Assembly: GCF_012911845.1 (NCBI RefSeq)
Contig: NZ_JAAXCU010000033.1
Location: 1-64,000, forward strand
Source of the DNA: Bacillus sp. RO2
GTDB taxonomy: Bacteria > Bacillota > Bacilli > Bacillales > Bacillaceae_I
Direction: 5' to 3'
Length of the DNA: 64,000 nucleotides
In this document: positions 8,118-16,645 of the stretch, piece after piece
Position numbering within the stretch: position 1 is the stretch's first letter
Layout of the letters: each line of letters begins with the position of its first letter
Position numbers and translations under genes: made by a program
The notes under the pieces: generated by a model
Seen by the model: the letters and a program-made list of their open reading frames with translations, nothing else
What the model was told of the DNA's origin: nothing
Database searches by the model: none

Positions 8118-9590
8118 ATGGAGAAAAGGAATCTTACTACATACGATTTATGCGATCTTCAGGACTATTTTAAAAAGACCTTTCATGACAGTCCAGATTT
8201 GTATTTTTATGAAATGAAAAGAGATCAACTATCTATTCTTTTTGTTTATATGAAGAACCTTGTTGATACTAACGTACTGAATCAATCCATTCTTCCTACT
8301 ATAATTGATAAAACGACGGAAAATTACTTAGATATGCAGGACTTGATTTACCAATTGCCCACGACTCAGTCAAAGCTGACGGAAGATATGGATGAAATGA
8401 TCCATAAGCTATTGGATGGATATGTTCTTTTAATTACACCCAAAGCTGAGAAATGTTTATTGATAAACGTCAGTAAAAAAGTGGAACGGAGTTTAGAGAA
8501 AGCAGAAACAGAATCGCTTGTCTTTGGCCCCAAAATTTCCTTTACTGAGTCCTTAAGTACAAATATTAGTATTATCAGGCAAAATATAATATCCGAAGAC
8601 CTTTGTACTGAAAAAATGGCGGTCGGTAAAAAGAATGAAACGGAAATAAGAATCGTTTATTTAAAGGGGATGGCAGAAGAGGGAATAGTTCAATCACTAA
8701 GGGATAAGATCAATTCCCTTCAAGTAAATGACATACTCGATACCTCCGTCTTAGCACAATTAATTGAAGATAACAGTTATTCCATCTTTCCGCAATTTGT
8801 TCAGACGGAACTTCCTGATAGAGTAACATACAGCGTGGAAAGAGGGATGGTTGCGGTTTTTGTGGACAGGAGTCCTATGGTGATGCTGGGGCCATCTTCT
8901 CTTTTTAATTTCTTTGAATCCACAGAAGATGTTTATATGCGTTGGAATATGGGAAGCTTTATTCGGTTTCTGCGTTATGTCACTATGTTTCTTTCTGTTA
9001 TTCTTACTCCAGCATATGTTGCTATCATAACCTATCACTATGAAATGATTCCTTCTACTTTGTTGGTTTCTCTTGGGGAGTCAAGGTCAAAAGTTCCTTT
9101 TACACCAATCTTTGAAGCCCTATTGTTGGAAGTTATGATTGAGTTGCTCAGAGAAGCAGGTGCTCGGCTTCCGACAAAAGTAGGACAAACCATGGGTATA
9201 GTAGGCGGGATTGTGTTAGGCCAAGCTGCGGTAGAAGCGGGTTTTACGAGCAATATCCTCATTATTGTTGTTGCCTTAAGTGCTCTAGGCTCCTTTACTG
9301 CTCCTAGTTATTTAATGGGCACTGCTGTCAGGGTCATGAGATTTCCAATATTAATACTGGCAGGGATATGGGGCGGCATTGGCATTAGTATTGGGCTTTG
9401 CTTCATATTGATTCATTTGCTTCGCTTGACCAGCATGGGTGTACCTTATCTTAAACCAATTTATCCATTTGATAAAACGCATGCAATAAACACAATCTTC
9501 CGGATGCCAATTCATTTGATAAGGAAAAATCCGAACAAAGAAGGTTTCTTTTCTTTTCGAAAGGAAGTCTCTCAAGACATAGATGAATAA
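8118..9590 (+). CDS. Spore germinant receptor subunit A (GerA family), operon 1
   Basis: GerA-family A subunits sit in the spore inner membrane and, with B and C partners, respond to amino acids or sugars to trigger germination. An in-frame GTG lies at 8109, but the GGGTGG site favours the ATG at 8118 (490 residues). The N-terminal ~240 residues are soluble with GPKISFTESLSTNISIIRQNI, typical of the family. Membrane helices follow from about residue 280, with conserved LLEVMIELLREAGARLP and GQAAVEAGF. The B subunit gene starts 9 bp downstream. The germinant cannot be predicted. Confidence 0.93.
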   Translation: MEKRNLTTYDLCDLQDYFKKTFHDSPDLYFYEMKRDQLSILFVYMKNLVDTNVLNQSILPTIIDKTTENYLDMQDLIYQLPTTQSKLTEDMDEMIHKLLDGYVLLITPKAEKCLLINVSKKVERSLEKAETESLVFGPKISFTESLSTNISIIRQNIISEDLCTEKMAVGKKNETEIRIVYLKGMAEEGIVQSLRDKINSLQVNDILDTSVLAQLIEDNSYSIFPQFVQTELPDRVTYSVERGMVAVFVDRSPMVMLGPSSLFNFFESTEDVYMRWNMGSFIRFLRYVTMFLSVILTPAYVAIITYHYEMIPSTLLVSLGESRSKVPFTPIFEALLLEVMIELLREAGARLPTKVGQTMGIVGGIVLGQAAVEAGFTSNILIIVVALSALGSFTAPSYLMGTAVRVMRFPILILAGIWGGIGISIGLCFILIHLLRLTSMGVPYLKPIYPFDKTHAINTIFRMPIHLIRKNPNKEGFFSFRKEVSQDIDE

Positions 9591-9599
9591 GGTGAATAA

Positions 9600-10709
9600 A
9601 TGGTAAGTACTACAAATACGAAAAAATCCTTTTTTTTATCGGCTTATTTAATTTTTTTTATTGTACATACAAACCAAACTGGTGTGGGAATAGCTGGAGT
9701 TCAACGTATCATCTTTCTTGAAGCTGGGCAGGATGCATGGATCTCTATCATCATTAGCTACATTGGAATGGCGATTGTCGTGTTTGCCATGTGTTATATT
9801 CTTAAAACGTTCGAATCAAAGGACTTGTTTCAGATTCAAAAGTTACTGTTTGGAAGATGGATAGGCAATGCGCTGAACTTAATTTTTGTTCTATATCTTT
9901 TAGCAGGTTTAATGTCTATGCTCTTAAATTATACCGAGATTGTACAGGCATGGGTATTTCCTGATTTAAAAACATGGGCAATTGTGTCACTATTACTTCT
10001 AATTTCAATTTATGGGGTATATGGGGGGATAAAAACAATCGTTGGAGTCAGCTTCTTAGGATTCTTCTTAACCATTTGGCTAATATTCATGTTAGTAGTT
10101 CCAGTGCGATACATGGATTGGACAAATTTTTTGCCTATGTTAGAGGCTTCTCCAAAAGAACTGTTTAAAGGAGCATATAAAACTTCCTTTACAGTATTGG
10201 GATTAGAAATATTGTATTTCGTTTTTCCTTATATAAGGGATAAACATAGAGTCCATAAATACGCTCAATTAGCAGTGTTTTTTACATTTTTCCTGATTTT
10301 TGCAGTAACTTTCGTGGCGATTGGATATTATAGCGGGGAACAACTAGAAAAAACGATATGGGCTACCTTATCCATGTTTAAGATAGTACAGTTCCAAAAT
10401 TTAGAGAGATTTGAGTTTTTTGCGGTCTCGCTGTGGCTTGTAATAATCCTTCCTAACAACCTCTTTTTGCTTTGGGCAGCATCTAAGGGATTAAAAAGGA
10501 TATTTAACCGAAGGCAAAAAAGCATGGTCATTCTGTGTAGTGTGCTGGTACTAATATGTTCCTGCTTTTTTCAAAAACGTACAGAGATCAATGAGTTTGT
10601 TGACTTTATAGGGGTGTTTGGGTTTTATACCATCTTTGTTTATTCCATTTTACTTTCGATTATCGTATTTTTACGAGAAAAAATCAAAGGGGTGAAAAGG
10701 GAGGGATGA
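9600..10709 (+). CDS. Spore germination permease subunit B (GerB family), operon 1
   Basis: The 369-residue protein is almost entirely hydrophobic, with about ten membrane helices, as in GerAB-type amino acid permease-like subunits that bind the germinant. Family features are an N-terminal helix with HTNQTGVGIAGVQR and a C-terminal FVDFIGVFGFYTIFVYSILL. The RBS AAGGTGA overlaps the end of the A-subunit gene; the stop overlaps the gerC start by 4 bp. This is the middle gene of an intact A-B-C receptor operon. Confidence 0.92.
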   Translation: MVSTTNTKKSFFLSAYLIFFIVHTNQTGVGIAGVQRIIFLEAGQDAWISIIISYIGMAIVVFAMCYILKTFESKDLFQIQKLLFGRWIGNALNLIFVLYLLAGLMSMLLNYTEIVQAWVFPDLKTWAIVSLLLLISIYGVYGGIKTIVGVSFLGFFLTIWLIFMLVVPVRYMDWTNFLPMLEASPKELFKGAYKTSFTVLGLEILYFVFPYIRDKHRVHKYAQLAVFFTFFLIFAVTFVAIGYYSGEQLEKTIWATLSMFKIVQFQNLERFEFFAVSLWLVIILPNNLFLLWAASKGLKRIFNRRQKSMVILCSVLVLICSCFFQKRTEINEFVDFIGVFGFYTIFVYSILLSIIVFLREKIKGVKREG

Positions 10710-11830
10710 AAAAAATTATCTGGATTTGCGTAATTGTCATCTTAAGCGGGTGTGTCCAACAAAAACCGCTGGAGGAACTCGGTCTAATAACAGCAATGGG
10801 ATATGATAATGAAGATGGGATGCTAAAAGGCTCTATCATATACTATGAATTTGATCCCATGCATCCTAATAATACCAAAATGGTGACGACTTTAGCTCAT
10901 ACGAGTAAGGGAGTACGACAAAAAGAAAACCTTGCTTCAAGTAGAAGGCTTGTATCTGGGCAATTAAGGGTAGCAATTTATGGAGAAGAATTAGCCAAGG
11001 AAGGAATAATTTCTATAATTGATACTCTTTCCCGGGATGCACAAGTTGGAACTATGTCTTATCTTGCAGTTAGCCGACCTAAGGCTCAAGAGCTTCTTCA
11101 ACTTTCCCAAGATTCAGAAGACATATCAAATGCTGGTACATTCTTATACGAATTAATCACACAAAATGTGGAAGGGGATACGTTACTTTCGCCCACCCTG
11201 CATGAATTTATGCAGTGCTATTATAGTGAAGGCCGTGATCCTGTACTTCCTCTGTTAAATTTTAAAGATAATACAATCATAATTGAAGGATTGTCGTTAT
11301 TTCAAGATGATAAAGTTGTTGGAGAATTGGATAGTAATGATTCCTTCTATTTAAAATTGATGGTTGATCCTTTTGATGCAGGTAGTACAGAGATTACCAT
11401 CCCTAAAGAGCAATTAAAAAAGTATATTTTAACTAGCAATAACAAACAAGAGGACAGTGTATTTGTCTCACTTGATCATCTCAGAAGTGTTACAGATATA
11501 AAATTGGAAGACAAAAAAGTTCCCTCTTATTCAATAGAAGTAAATGTGAAAACGAGAATGCAAGAAATATCTGAAAATTACGATTTGGGTAATCCTGAAG
11601 CTTTAAAAAAATTAGAAGAGGCCATAGGAAAAGATATGGAAGGACAGTTAATAGAGGTGTTGGAAAAAAGTAGGGAGATGGGAGCAGACCCGGTCGGTTT
11701 CGGCAACTATTATCGTGCAAAAGTAGGATATGATTCATTCAGTACAGAGGAATGGAGAAAACAATATCAGAACTCTAAGTATAAAATAAGTATCAACGTG
11801 GAAATATTACGTACCGGTGTAATGGATTAA
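10706..11830 (+). CDS. Germinant receptor lipoprotein subunit C (GerC family), operon 1
   Basis: The 374-residue Ger(x)C protein has a lipoprotein signal with the Cys at 16 (ILSGC), then PLEELGLITAMGYD, the usual mature N-terminus. The C-terminal third is mixed alpha/beta and includes SREMGADPVGFGNYYRAK. It completes the receptor together with the A and B subunits on the outer face of the spore inner membrane. The ATG overlaps the gerB stop (ATGA). The gene is followed by a dispersed repeat rather than a simple hairpin. Confidence 0.93.
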   Translation: MKKIIWICVIVILSGCVQQKPLEELGLITAMGYDNEDGMLKGSIIYYEFDPMHPNNTKMVTTLAHTSKGVRQKENLASSRRLVSGQLRVAIYGEELAKEGIISIIDTLSRDAQVGTMSYLAVSRPKAQELLQLSQDSEDISNAGTFLYELITQNVEGDTLLSPTLHEFMQCYYSEGRDPVLPLLNFKDNTIIIEGLSLFQDDKVVGELDSNDSFYLKLMVDPFDAGSTEITIPKEQLKKYILTSNNKQEDSVFVSLDHLRSVTDIKLEDKKVPSYSIEVNVKTRMQEISENYDLGNPEALKKLEEAIGKDMEGQLIEVLEKSREMGADPVGFGNYYRAKVGYDSFSTEEWRKQYQNSKYKISINVEILRTGVMD

Positions 11831-11878
11831 AGAAGAAGGAGAGAACCTTTTTTTATGAATAAGAAAGCATAAAATTCC

Positions 11879-12330
11879 GTTGATTTCCGTTCCAGCCGCT
11901 TCGCTTGCCTGCGGGCGGTCCGTGAGCCTCCTCACTCCGTTGCGGGGTCTCACCTGTCCCTTCCTCCCGCGGGCGTCTGCGCGCCTTCCACTCCAATCAA
12001 CAAGGTGACTTCATTCACCTAGGGTTTATGTAGATGTATTAACCAGGCTAACTGAAAATACATTAACTTTTCGTAATTGTAATTTATAGCTGTTGATTGG
12101 AGCAAAAGGCGAAGACTCCTTGAAATTGCTACGCATTTTCTTCGTGCGATGTTTCGCTGCCGAAGCCGTACCTTGTCCTGAGGGAGATAGCGCTAGGTGG
12201 AGACCCCACAGGCGTAGCCGAGGAGGCTCTCGTCAGCCCCTAGGAAAGCGCAGCTATTTGCGGAAATCAACAGTGGATAATAACCAAGCAACCAAAATAG
12301 GACCTGGCGATTTTTTGTTAGGTTTTTTTA
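11879..12330. repeat. Composite intergenic element, near-intact copy B: (-) arm, spacer, (+) arm, hairpin tail
   Basis: A GC-rich (-) arm (11879-12001) runs from GTTGATTTCCG to CCAATCAAC. After a ~90-bp AT-rich spacer comes the inverted, related (+) arm (12092-12271), GTTGATTGGAGC to GGAAATCAAC. The (+) arm carries an extra ~60 bp block (TTTTCTTCGTG...) also seen at 580-753. A tail with AACCAAGCAACC and an ACCT...AGGT hairpin plus T-run follows. The arms could pair into a long imperfect hairpin in RNA. The stretch 11831-12422 holds no gene. Confidence 0.85.
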
Positions 12331-12422
12331 TATGAATTTGAAACTTTTTCCTAAAGTGTTACGTCTTAGATATAGTTATTTGAAAATAGAAAGAGAGATT
12401 GTCACATTTAGGGGGAAAAGAC

Positions 12423-14864
12423 GTGAAAGCATGGTTTTTAATTAGAAAATGTTTGATCTTGATGGTTATCGGATTATTTCTATATCCGTCATATTCAAAC
12501 GCAGAGACAAACTTAGAAGTGAAAGTGGAATTTGGTGTAGACAATAAAGTTCAGATGGGCAAGGGACACCAAATCAGGATTGAATTGGTGAACAAAGGGG
12601 ATGCGACAAAAGGGGATATCGTTGTTTTTTCAAGCCCTACATATAATATGGCCGGTAGTTATGTAATCCCGGTTGAAATAGAAGCAGGAGGTTCCAAAAC
12701 GTTGGAACTTGCAGTAAAAGGGACCTCTGATCATATGTCTTATAACTACTCCGGTACTAGAAATGATTTTGTCAGTTTTTATGAGGGGGGAGTAGAAAAA
12801 GGCAAAGAAGTGAAGCTGAAAGGTAATGCAAATGCTCAGCCAAGGTATATCGGGGATAACAGAGTTGTTCTAGGAGTCCTAAGCAATAACCATGATGCAG
12901 TAAACTTCTTGAAATTAGTAAAATATCAAAACGAAAGTATGGAATTACTCAACATTAACAGTGAGAATATTCCAAATGAATCCTATGGGCTGGAATTGTT
13001 TGATGTCCTTTTAGTTCATGATTTCCCACTGGCCACTTTAACAGCTACACAGCAAGAAGCCATTAAAGATTGGGTAAATAACGGTGGCTCTTTGATATTT
13101 GATACAAAGGTAGGTCTGAGTCAAGATTTAGGTAATTTGCAGGAGTTTCAGCTACTAGATCCTACAGATGAAACGTCACTATTGAAATTGAATGAGAAAA
13201 GTAGTTTTCCAGATCTTCCTATATTCACTGGGAATATAATAAAAAAAGATGCTACTGTTCTGACAAGGGATGGGGAAACTCCCATCACACTTATGATGAA
13301 TGTGGGGACTGGGACAGTAACCCAAATCACAAGTAATTTGGCTTCTCCACTTTTTGGAGAATGGAGTGAACTAAACACATGGTGGAGTAGTGTCCTTCAA
13401 AAGGTTACTACTAAGAGTCCGAATCACTATAAGATGCCTGTCATGGAAGAACTATCTCACCAATTAAGCCCTATTGGGGAAGCTTTTCCAGGGTCGATCG
13501 TTTCAGTTCCACTGTTAATTGGAGCATTTGCTATTTATCTAATCTTAGTTATTCCTGTATTGTACATTATTCTTAAGAGAACGGACAAACGAGAACAGGC
13601 ATGGTGGATCATTCCAGCAGTAGCCATTTTTACTAGTGTTGCAGTTTTTGGGATTGGTGCGAAGGATAGAATATCAGGAACGCAAGTGAATGAATCCAGT
13701 ATACTCCTTTTGGACAATGAAACGGAAACTGCCAGTGGCTATGGTGTGGCGAGCATTCTTACGAATAGTGGCGGCGATTATAAAATGGAAACCGGAGAAA
13801 ACACAACACTTTTCCCAATGACTTACGGTTATAACGAAAATTTTGAATTAATGAGAAATTACGCATATGTCAGTTCTTTATCTCAAGGAACAGAAATCAA
13901 GTTTAATAATGTGGAATATTGGTCAACGCGTACAAGTATCGGAAATGTTAATGCTTTGCCATTAGGGAAAATTGAACATGCTATTTCTATGAAAGACGGA
14001 AAAGTACAAGGGACAATCTCTAATCAAATGCAGTATGAATTAAAAGACGCATTTATACTATCAGGTCGAAACTCTGAACCTCTTGGAGATATTAAAGCAG
14101 GGGAAACAGTGGATCTTGAATATGAGGTGTCTGGAGGAAACGTCGCCAATGCGTTGACTGCACCGAGCAGCGCTTCTGCAACAAAGGCATTCTCTAATTT
14201 CCAAAGTTATTATAATCAGGGACCTGGCGCTAATCAAATTGAAAAGCATGAGTTGGAAGACTATAAGAAGTTTCAAATGCTAGATTTACTTGTCAACAGA
14301 AAAGATATTTTCTCTATAGCCTCTCAACCTATTCTGGTTGGTTATGTGACAGATGGAGTGATGAACACGAAGGTGGATGGAAAATCAGGAAAATCAAATG
14401 CCTCTCATCTTGTTGTTTTACCAATCACGATCACTAATTCAGGTGGAGGAAGCTTTAGTTTTACGGAGGAACATTTATCACCAAGCGTAGAGGTTGCAGA
14501 GGGTGAGACCGGCATGGTTCATAATAACGGTCTAGAATTTGGCGAAACATATGTATTTTTAGGTGGAGGGACGTATGATTTTACCTACAGTCTTCCTGAT
14601 ATGGTCGACATTACAAAAGATGAAATGAGAGAAGTGAAACTTAAACTTCGTACAAGAGATGGAAGTGTAGAGTACTATATTTTCAACCATAAAACGGGTG
14701 AAGCAGAATTGCTTGAAAATAAATCTTCAATCACATTAGAGGGAAATCTCCTCGATTATTTCAATGAACAGGGAGGCATTACTGTTCGTCTAAGAGTTCC
14801 AAATAATTTTGATATGGATATACAATTGCCGGGAGTACAGGTAGAGGGAGCGTTAAAAGAATGA
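12423..14864 (+). CDS. Large membrane-anchored protein heading the eight-gene MoxR/vWA operon
   Basis: I choose the GTG at 12423, behind AGGGGGA, giving 813 residues. An N-terminal signal peptide ends near SYSNAET. An extracellular region follows, containing a class I glutamine amidotransferase-like fold around 140-240 (VLLVHDF, DWVNNGGSLIFD). Two membrane helices lie near 359-385 and 392-415, then a second long outer region of beta-rich sequence. No enzymatic motif is evident. The stop overlaps the next ATG by 4 bp. It probably forms a complex with the ABC transporter and vWA proteins encoded downstream (inference). Confidence 0.8.
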   Translation: MKAWFLIRKCLILMVIGLFLYPSYSNAETNLEVKVEFGVDNKVQMGKGHQIRIELVNKGDATKGDIVVFSSPTYNMAGSYVIPVEIEAGGSKTLELAVKGTSDHMSYNYSGTRNDFVSFYEGGVEKGKEVKLKGNANAQPRYIGDNRVVLGVLSNNHDAVNFLKLVKYQNESMELLNINSENIPNESYGLELFDVLLVHDFPLATLTATQQEAIKDWVNNGGSLIFDTKVGLSQDLGNLQEFQLLDPTDETSLLKLNEKSSFPDLPIFTGNIIKKDATVLTRDGETPITLMMNVGTGTVTQITSNLASPLFGEWSELNTWWSSVLQKVTTKSPNHYKMPVMEELSHQLSPIGEAFPGSIVSVPLLIGAFAIYLILVIPVLYIILKRTDKREQAWWIIPAVAIFTSVAVFGIGAKDRISGTQVNESSILLLDNETETASGYGVASILTNSGGDYKMETGENTTLFPMTYGYNENFELMRNYAYVSSLSQGTEIKFNNVEYWSTRTSIGNVNALPLGKIEHAISMKDGKVQGTISNQMQYELKDAFILSGRNSEPLGDIKAGETVDLEYEVSGGNVANALTAPSSASATKAFSNFQSYYNQGPGANQIEKHELEDYKKFQMLDLLVNRKDIFSIASQPILVGYVTDGVMNTKVDGKSGKSNASHLVVLPITITNSGGGSFSFTEEHLSPSVEVAEGETGMVHNNGLEFGETYVFLGGGTYDFTYSLPDMVDITKDEMREVKLKLRTRDGSVEYYIFNHKTGEAELLENKSSITLEGNLLDYFNEQGGITVRLRVPNNFDMDIQLPGVQVEGALKE

Positions 14865-15793
14865 TAGAAACCATTAATCTTACAAAAAAATATGGGAAAT
14901 TCACAGCATTGGATTCATTGAACTTGAAGGTTGAAAAAGGTACAGTATTTGGTTTTGTTGGTCACAATGGGGCAGGAAAATCGACCACATTTTCCATACT
15001 GTCTACCCTTCTCGCACCTACATCTGGTACTGCTTTTGTAAACGGATATGATGTTACGAAGAATCCCAAAATGGTTCGAAAGTATATTGGGTATATGCCT
15101 GATTTCTTTGGAGTGTATGATCAGTTCAAAACTGATGAGTATCTGGACTTCTATGGAGCAAGTTACGGCATCCCTCTAGAGGAAAGGCAAAAACTGATAC
15201 CTCAGCTCCTTGAACTTGTTAATTTAACAGATAAGAAAGATGCTTATGTAGATGTATTATCGAGGGGGATGAAGCAACGACTTTGTCTTGCAAGAGCATT
15301 AATACATGACCCCGAAGTATTAATTTTGGATGAGCCGGCATCAGGATTGGATCCAAGGGCAAGGATTGAAATGAGGGAAATTTTAAGAGAATTAAAAAGT
15401 ATGGGGAAAACCATCATGATTTCCTCACATATACTGCCAGAACTTGCGGAGATGTGTGATGAAATTGGTGTAATTAATGGTGGAAAGCTTGTTGCTACAG
15501 GAAGAGTGGAAGAAATTCACCAACAACTGCAAGCCAATAAAGTTCTGAAAGTACTCATTCTGAAAGATATAGATAAAGCTATTGCATTCTTTGAAGATAT
15601 ACCTAGTGTTTCTAATATTCAGCTAAGTGAACAACGATCAAATCTCTTATCCTTCTCATTTGAAGGGACAGATGAAGAGCAAGTTGCTTTGCTAAAGAAA
15701 GCACTAGATTCAGGCATAATGATTCTTAGCTTGAGTCAAGAAGAATCTAATTTGGAAGATATCTTCTTAGAAATTACAAAGGGTGTGGAATAA
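14861..15793 (+). CDS. ABC transporter ATP-binding protein
   Basis: The 310-residue ATPase has Walker A GHNGAGKST, signature LSRGMKQRL, Walker B VLILDEPASG and the H-loop ISSHIL. The C-terminal ~90 residues form an accessory region common in ABC-2 type exporters. It overlaps the upstream gene by 4 bp and the permease by 1 bp. The substrate is not evident; in this context it may move or assemble an envelope component with the vWA proteins (inference). Confidence 0.95.
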   Translation: MIETINLTKKYGKFTALDSLNLKVEKGTVFGFVGHNGAGKSTTFSILSTLLAPTSGTAFVNGYDVTKNPKMVRKYIGYMPDFFGVYDQFKTDEYLDFYGASYGIPLEERQKLIPQLLELVNLTDKKDAYVDVLSRGMKQRLCLARALIHDPEVLILDEPASGLDPRARIEMREILRELKSMGKTIMISSHILPELAEMCDEIGVINGGKLVATGRVEEIHQQLQANKVLKVLILKDIDKAIAFFEDIPSVSNIQLSEQRSNLLSFSFEGTDEEQVALLKKALDSGIMILSLSQEESNLEDIFLEITKGVE

Positions 15794-16638
15794 TGAAAGC
15801 TCAACTAATAAACCCCATGTTAAATAAAGAGTTTAAATTACGCTTCAGGAGTTTCAAAAGCTTCCTGGGAATTCTATTCTACCTCGGTGTACTTGGTCTG
15901 ATCGCCTTGTTCTATATCTATATGGAGACAAGATACAATTCCATGGGTATGTTCCGTGCAGAGAATAGTAAAAACATGTTCATGATATTAGCATTTGTCC
16001 AACTAGCATTAATTTTCTTTATGACACCTGGTTTGACAGCAGGAATTATTAGCAGTGAGCGGGAAAAGCAGACGTTAAATATTCTCCTGACGACACAGCA
16101 ATCATCTACAAGCATCATCGTAAGTAAGTTGGTGTCGTCCCTATCATTTTTATTGTTGATAGTAATTTCCAGCTTGCCATTATATAGCATTGTCTTCTTA
16201 TTTGGAGGAATATCACCGAAACTTTTAATGATAACTTTCGGAGTTTATTTGCTCTCCATGGCTACGTTAGGTAGTATAGGGGTTTTCTTTTCCACATTAA
16301 TTCGTAAAACGATTGTAGCCATGGTTTGTACGTATGGTGTAGCCTTTTTCCTTGCTGCAGGGACAGCAATCATTACCATGTTCACTATTAGTTTTACGCA
16401 ATATGGTGCAACAGGTCCACAGGCAAATCCGATACCGTACTTTATTGCCATGTTTAATCCCTTCGGTGTCATGTTAGCGCTATTTGAGCCTGCTGCAGCA
16501 ATGGAATTAAAGAATGTATCAGGAATAGATTTACACCTTGGTGTAGGTTTGATCATTTCATATATCACTATTTCTATCATCTTGATTTTGCTTAGCATTA
16601 AAAAGTTACGCCCAAATATGAAACCAAGTAAAGGGTAG
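15793..16638 (+). CDS. ABC-2 type transporter permease
   Basis: The 281-residue protein has about six membrane helices. The N-terminus is MLNKEFKLRFRSFKSFLG; then come EREKQTLNILLTTQ, the coupling motif usual in ABC-2 permeases, and several hydrophobic blocks. Its ATG overlaps the stop of the ATPase gene (TAATG), so the two subunits are translationally coupled. It presumably makes an exporter with the product of 14861-15793. Confidence 0.92.
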   Translation: MKAQLINPMLNKEFKLRFRSFKSFLGILFYLGVLGLIALFYIYMETRYNSMGMFRAENSKNMFMILAFVQLALIFFMTPGLTAGIISSEREKQTLNILLTTQQSSTSIIVSKLVSSLSFLLLIVISSLPLYSIVFLFGGISPKLLMITFGVYLLSMATLGSIGVFFSTLIRKTIVAMVCTYGVAFFLAAGTAIITMFTISFTQYGATGPQANPIPYFIAMFNPFGVMLALFEPAAAMELKNVSGIDLHLGVGLIISYITISIILILLSIKKLRPNMKPSKG

Positions 16639-16645
16639 ATAATTT

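Noticed and set aside
12093-12335. 80-codon open frame on the + strand
   Set aside because: It lies wholly within the (+) arm of a dispersed repeat, and the same arm elsewhere does not keep the frame.
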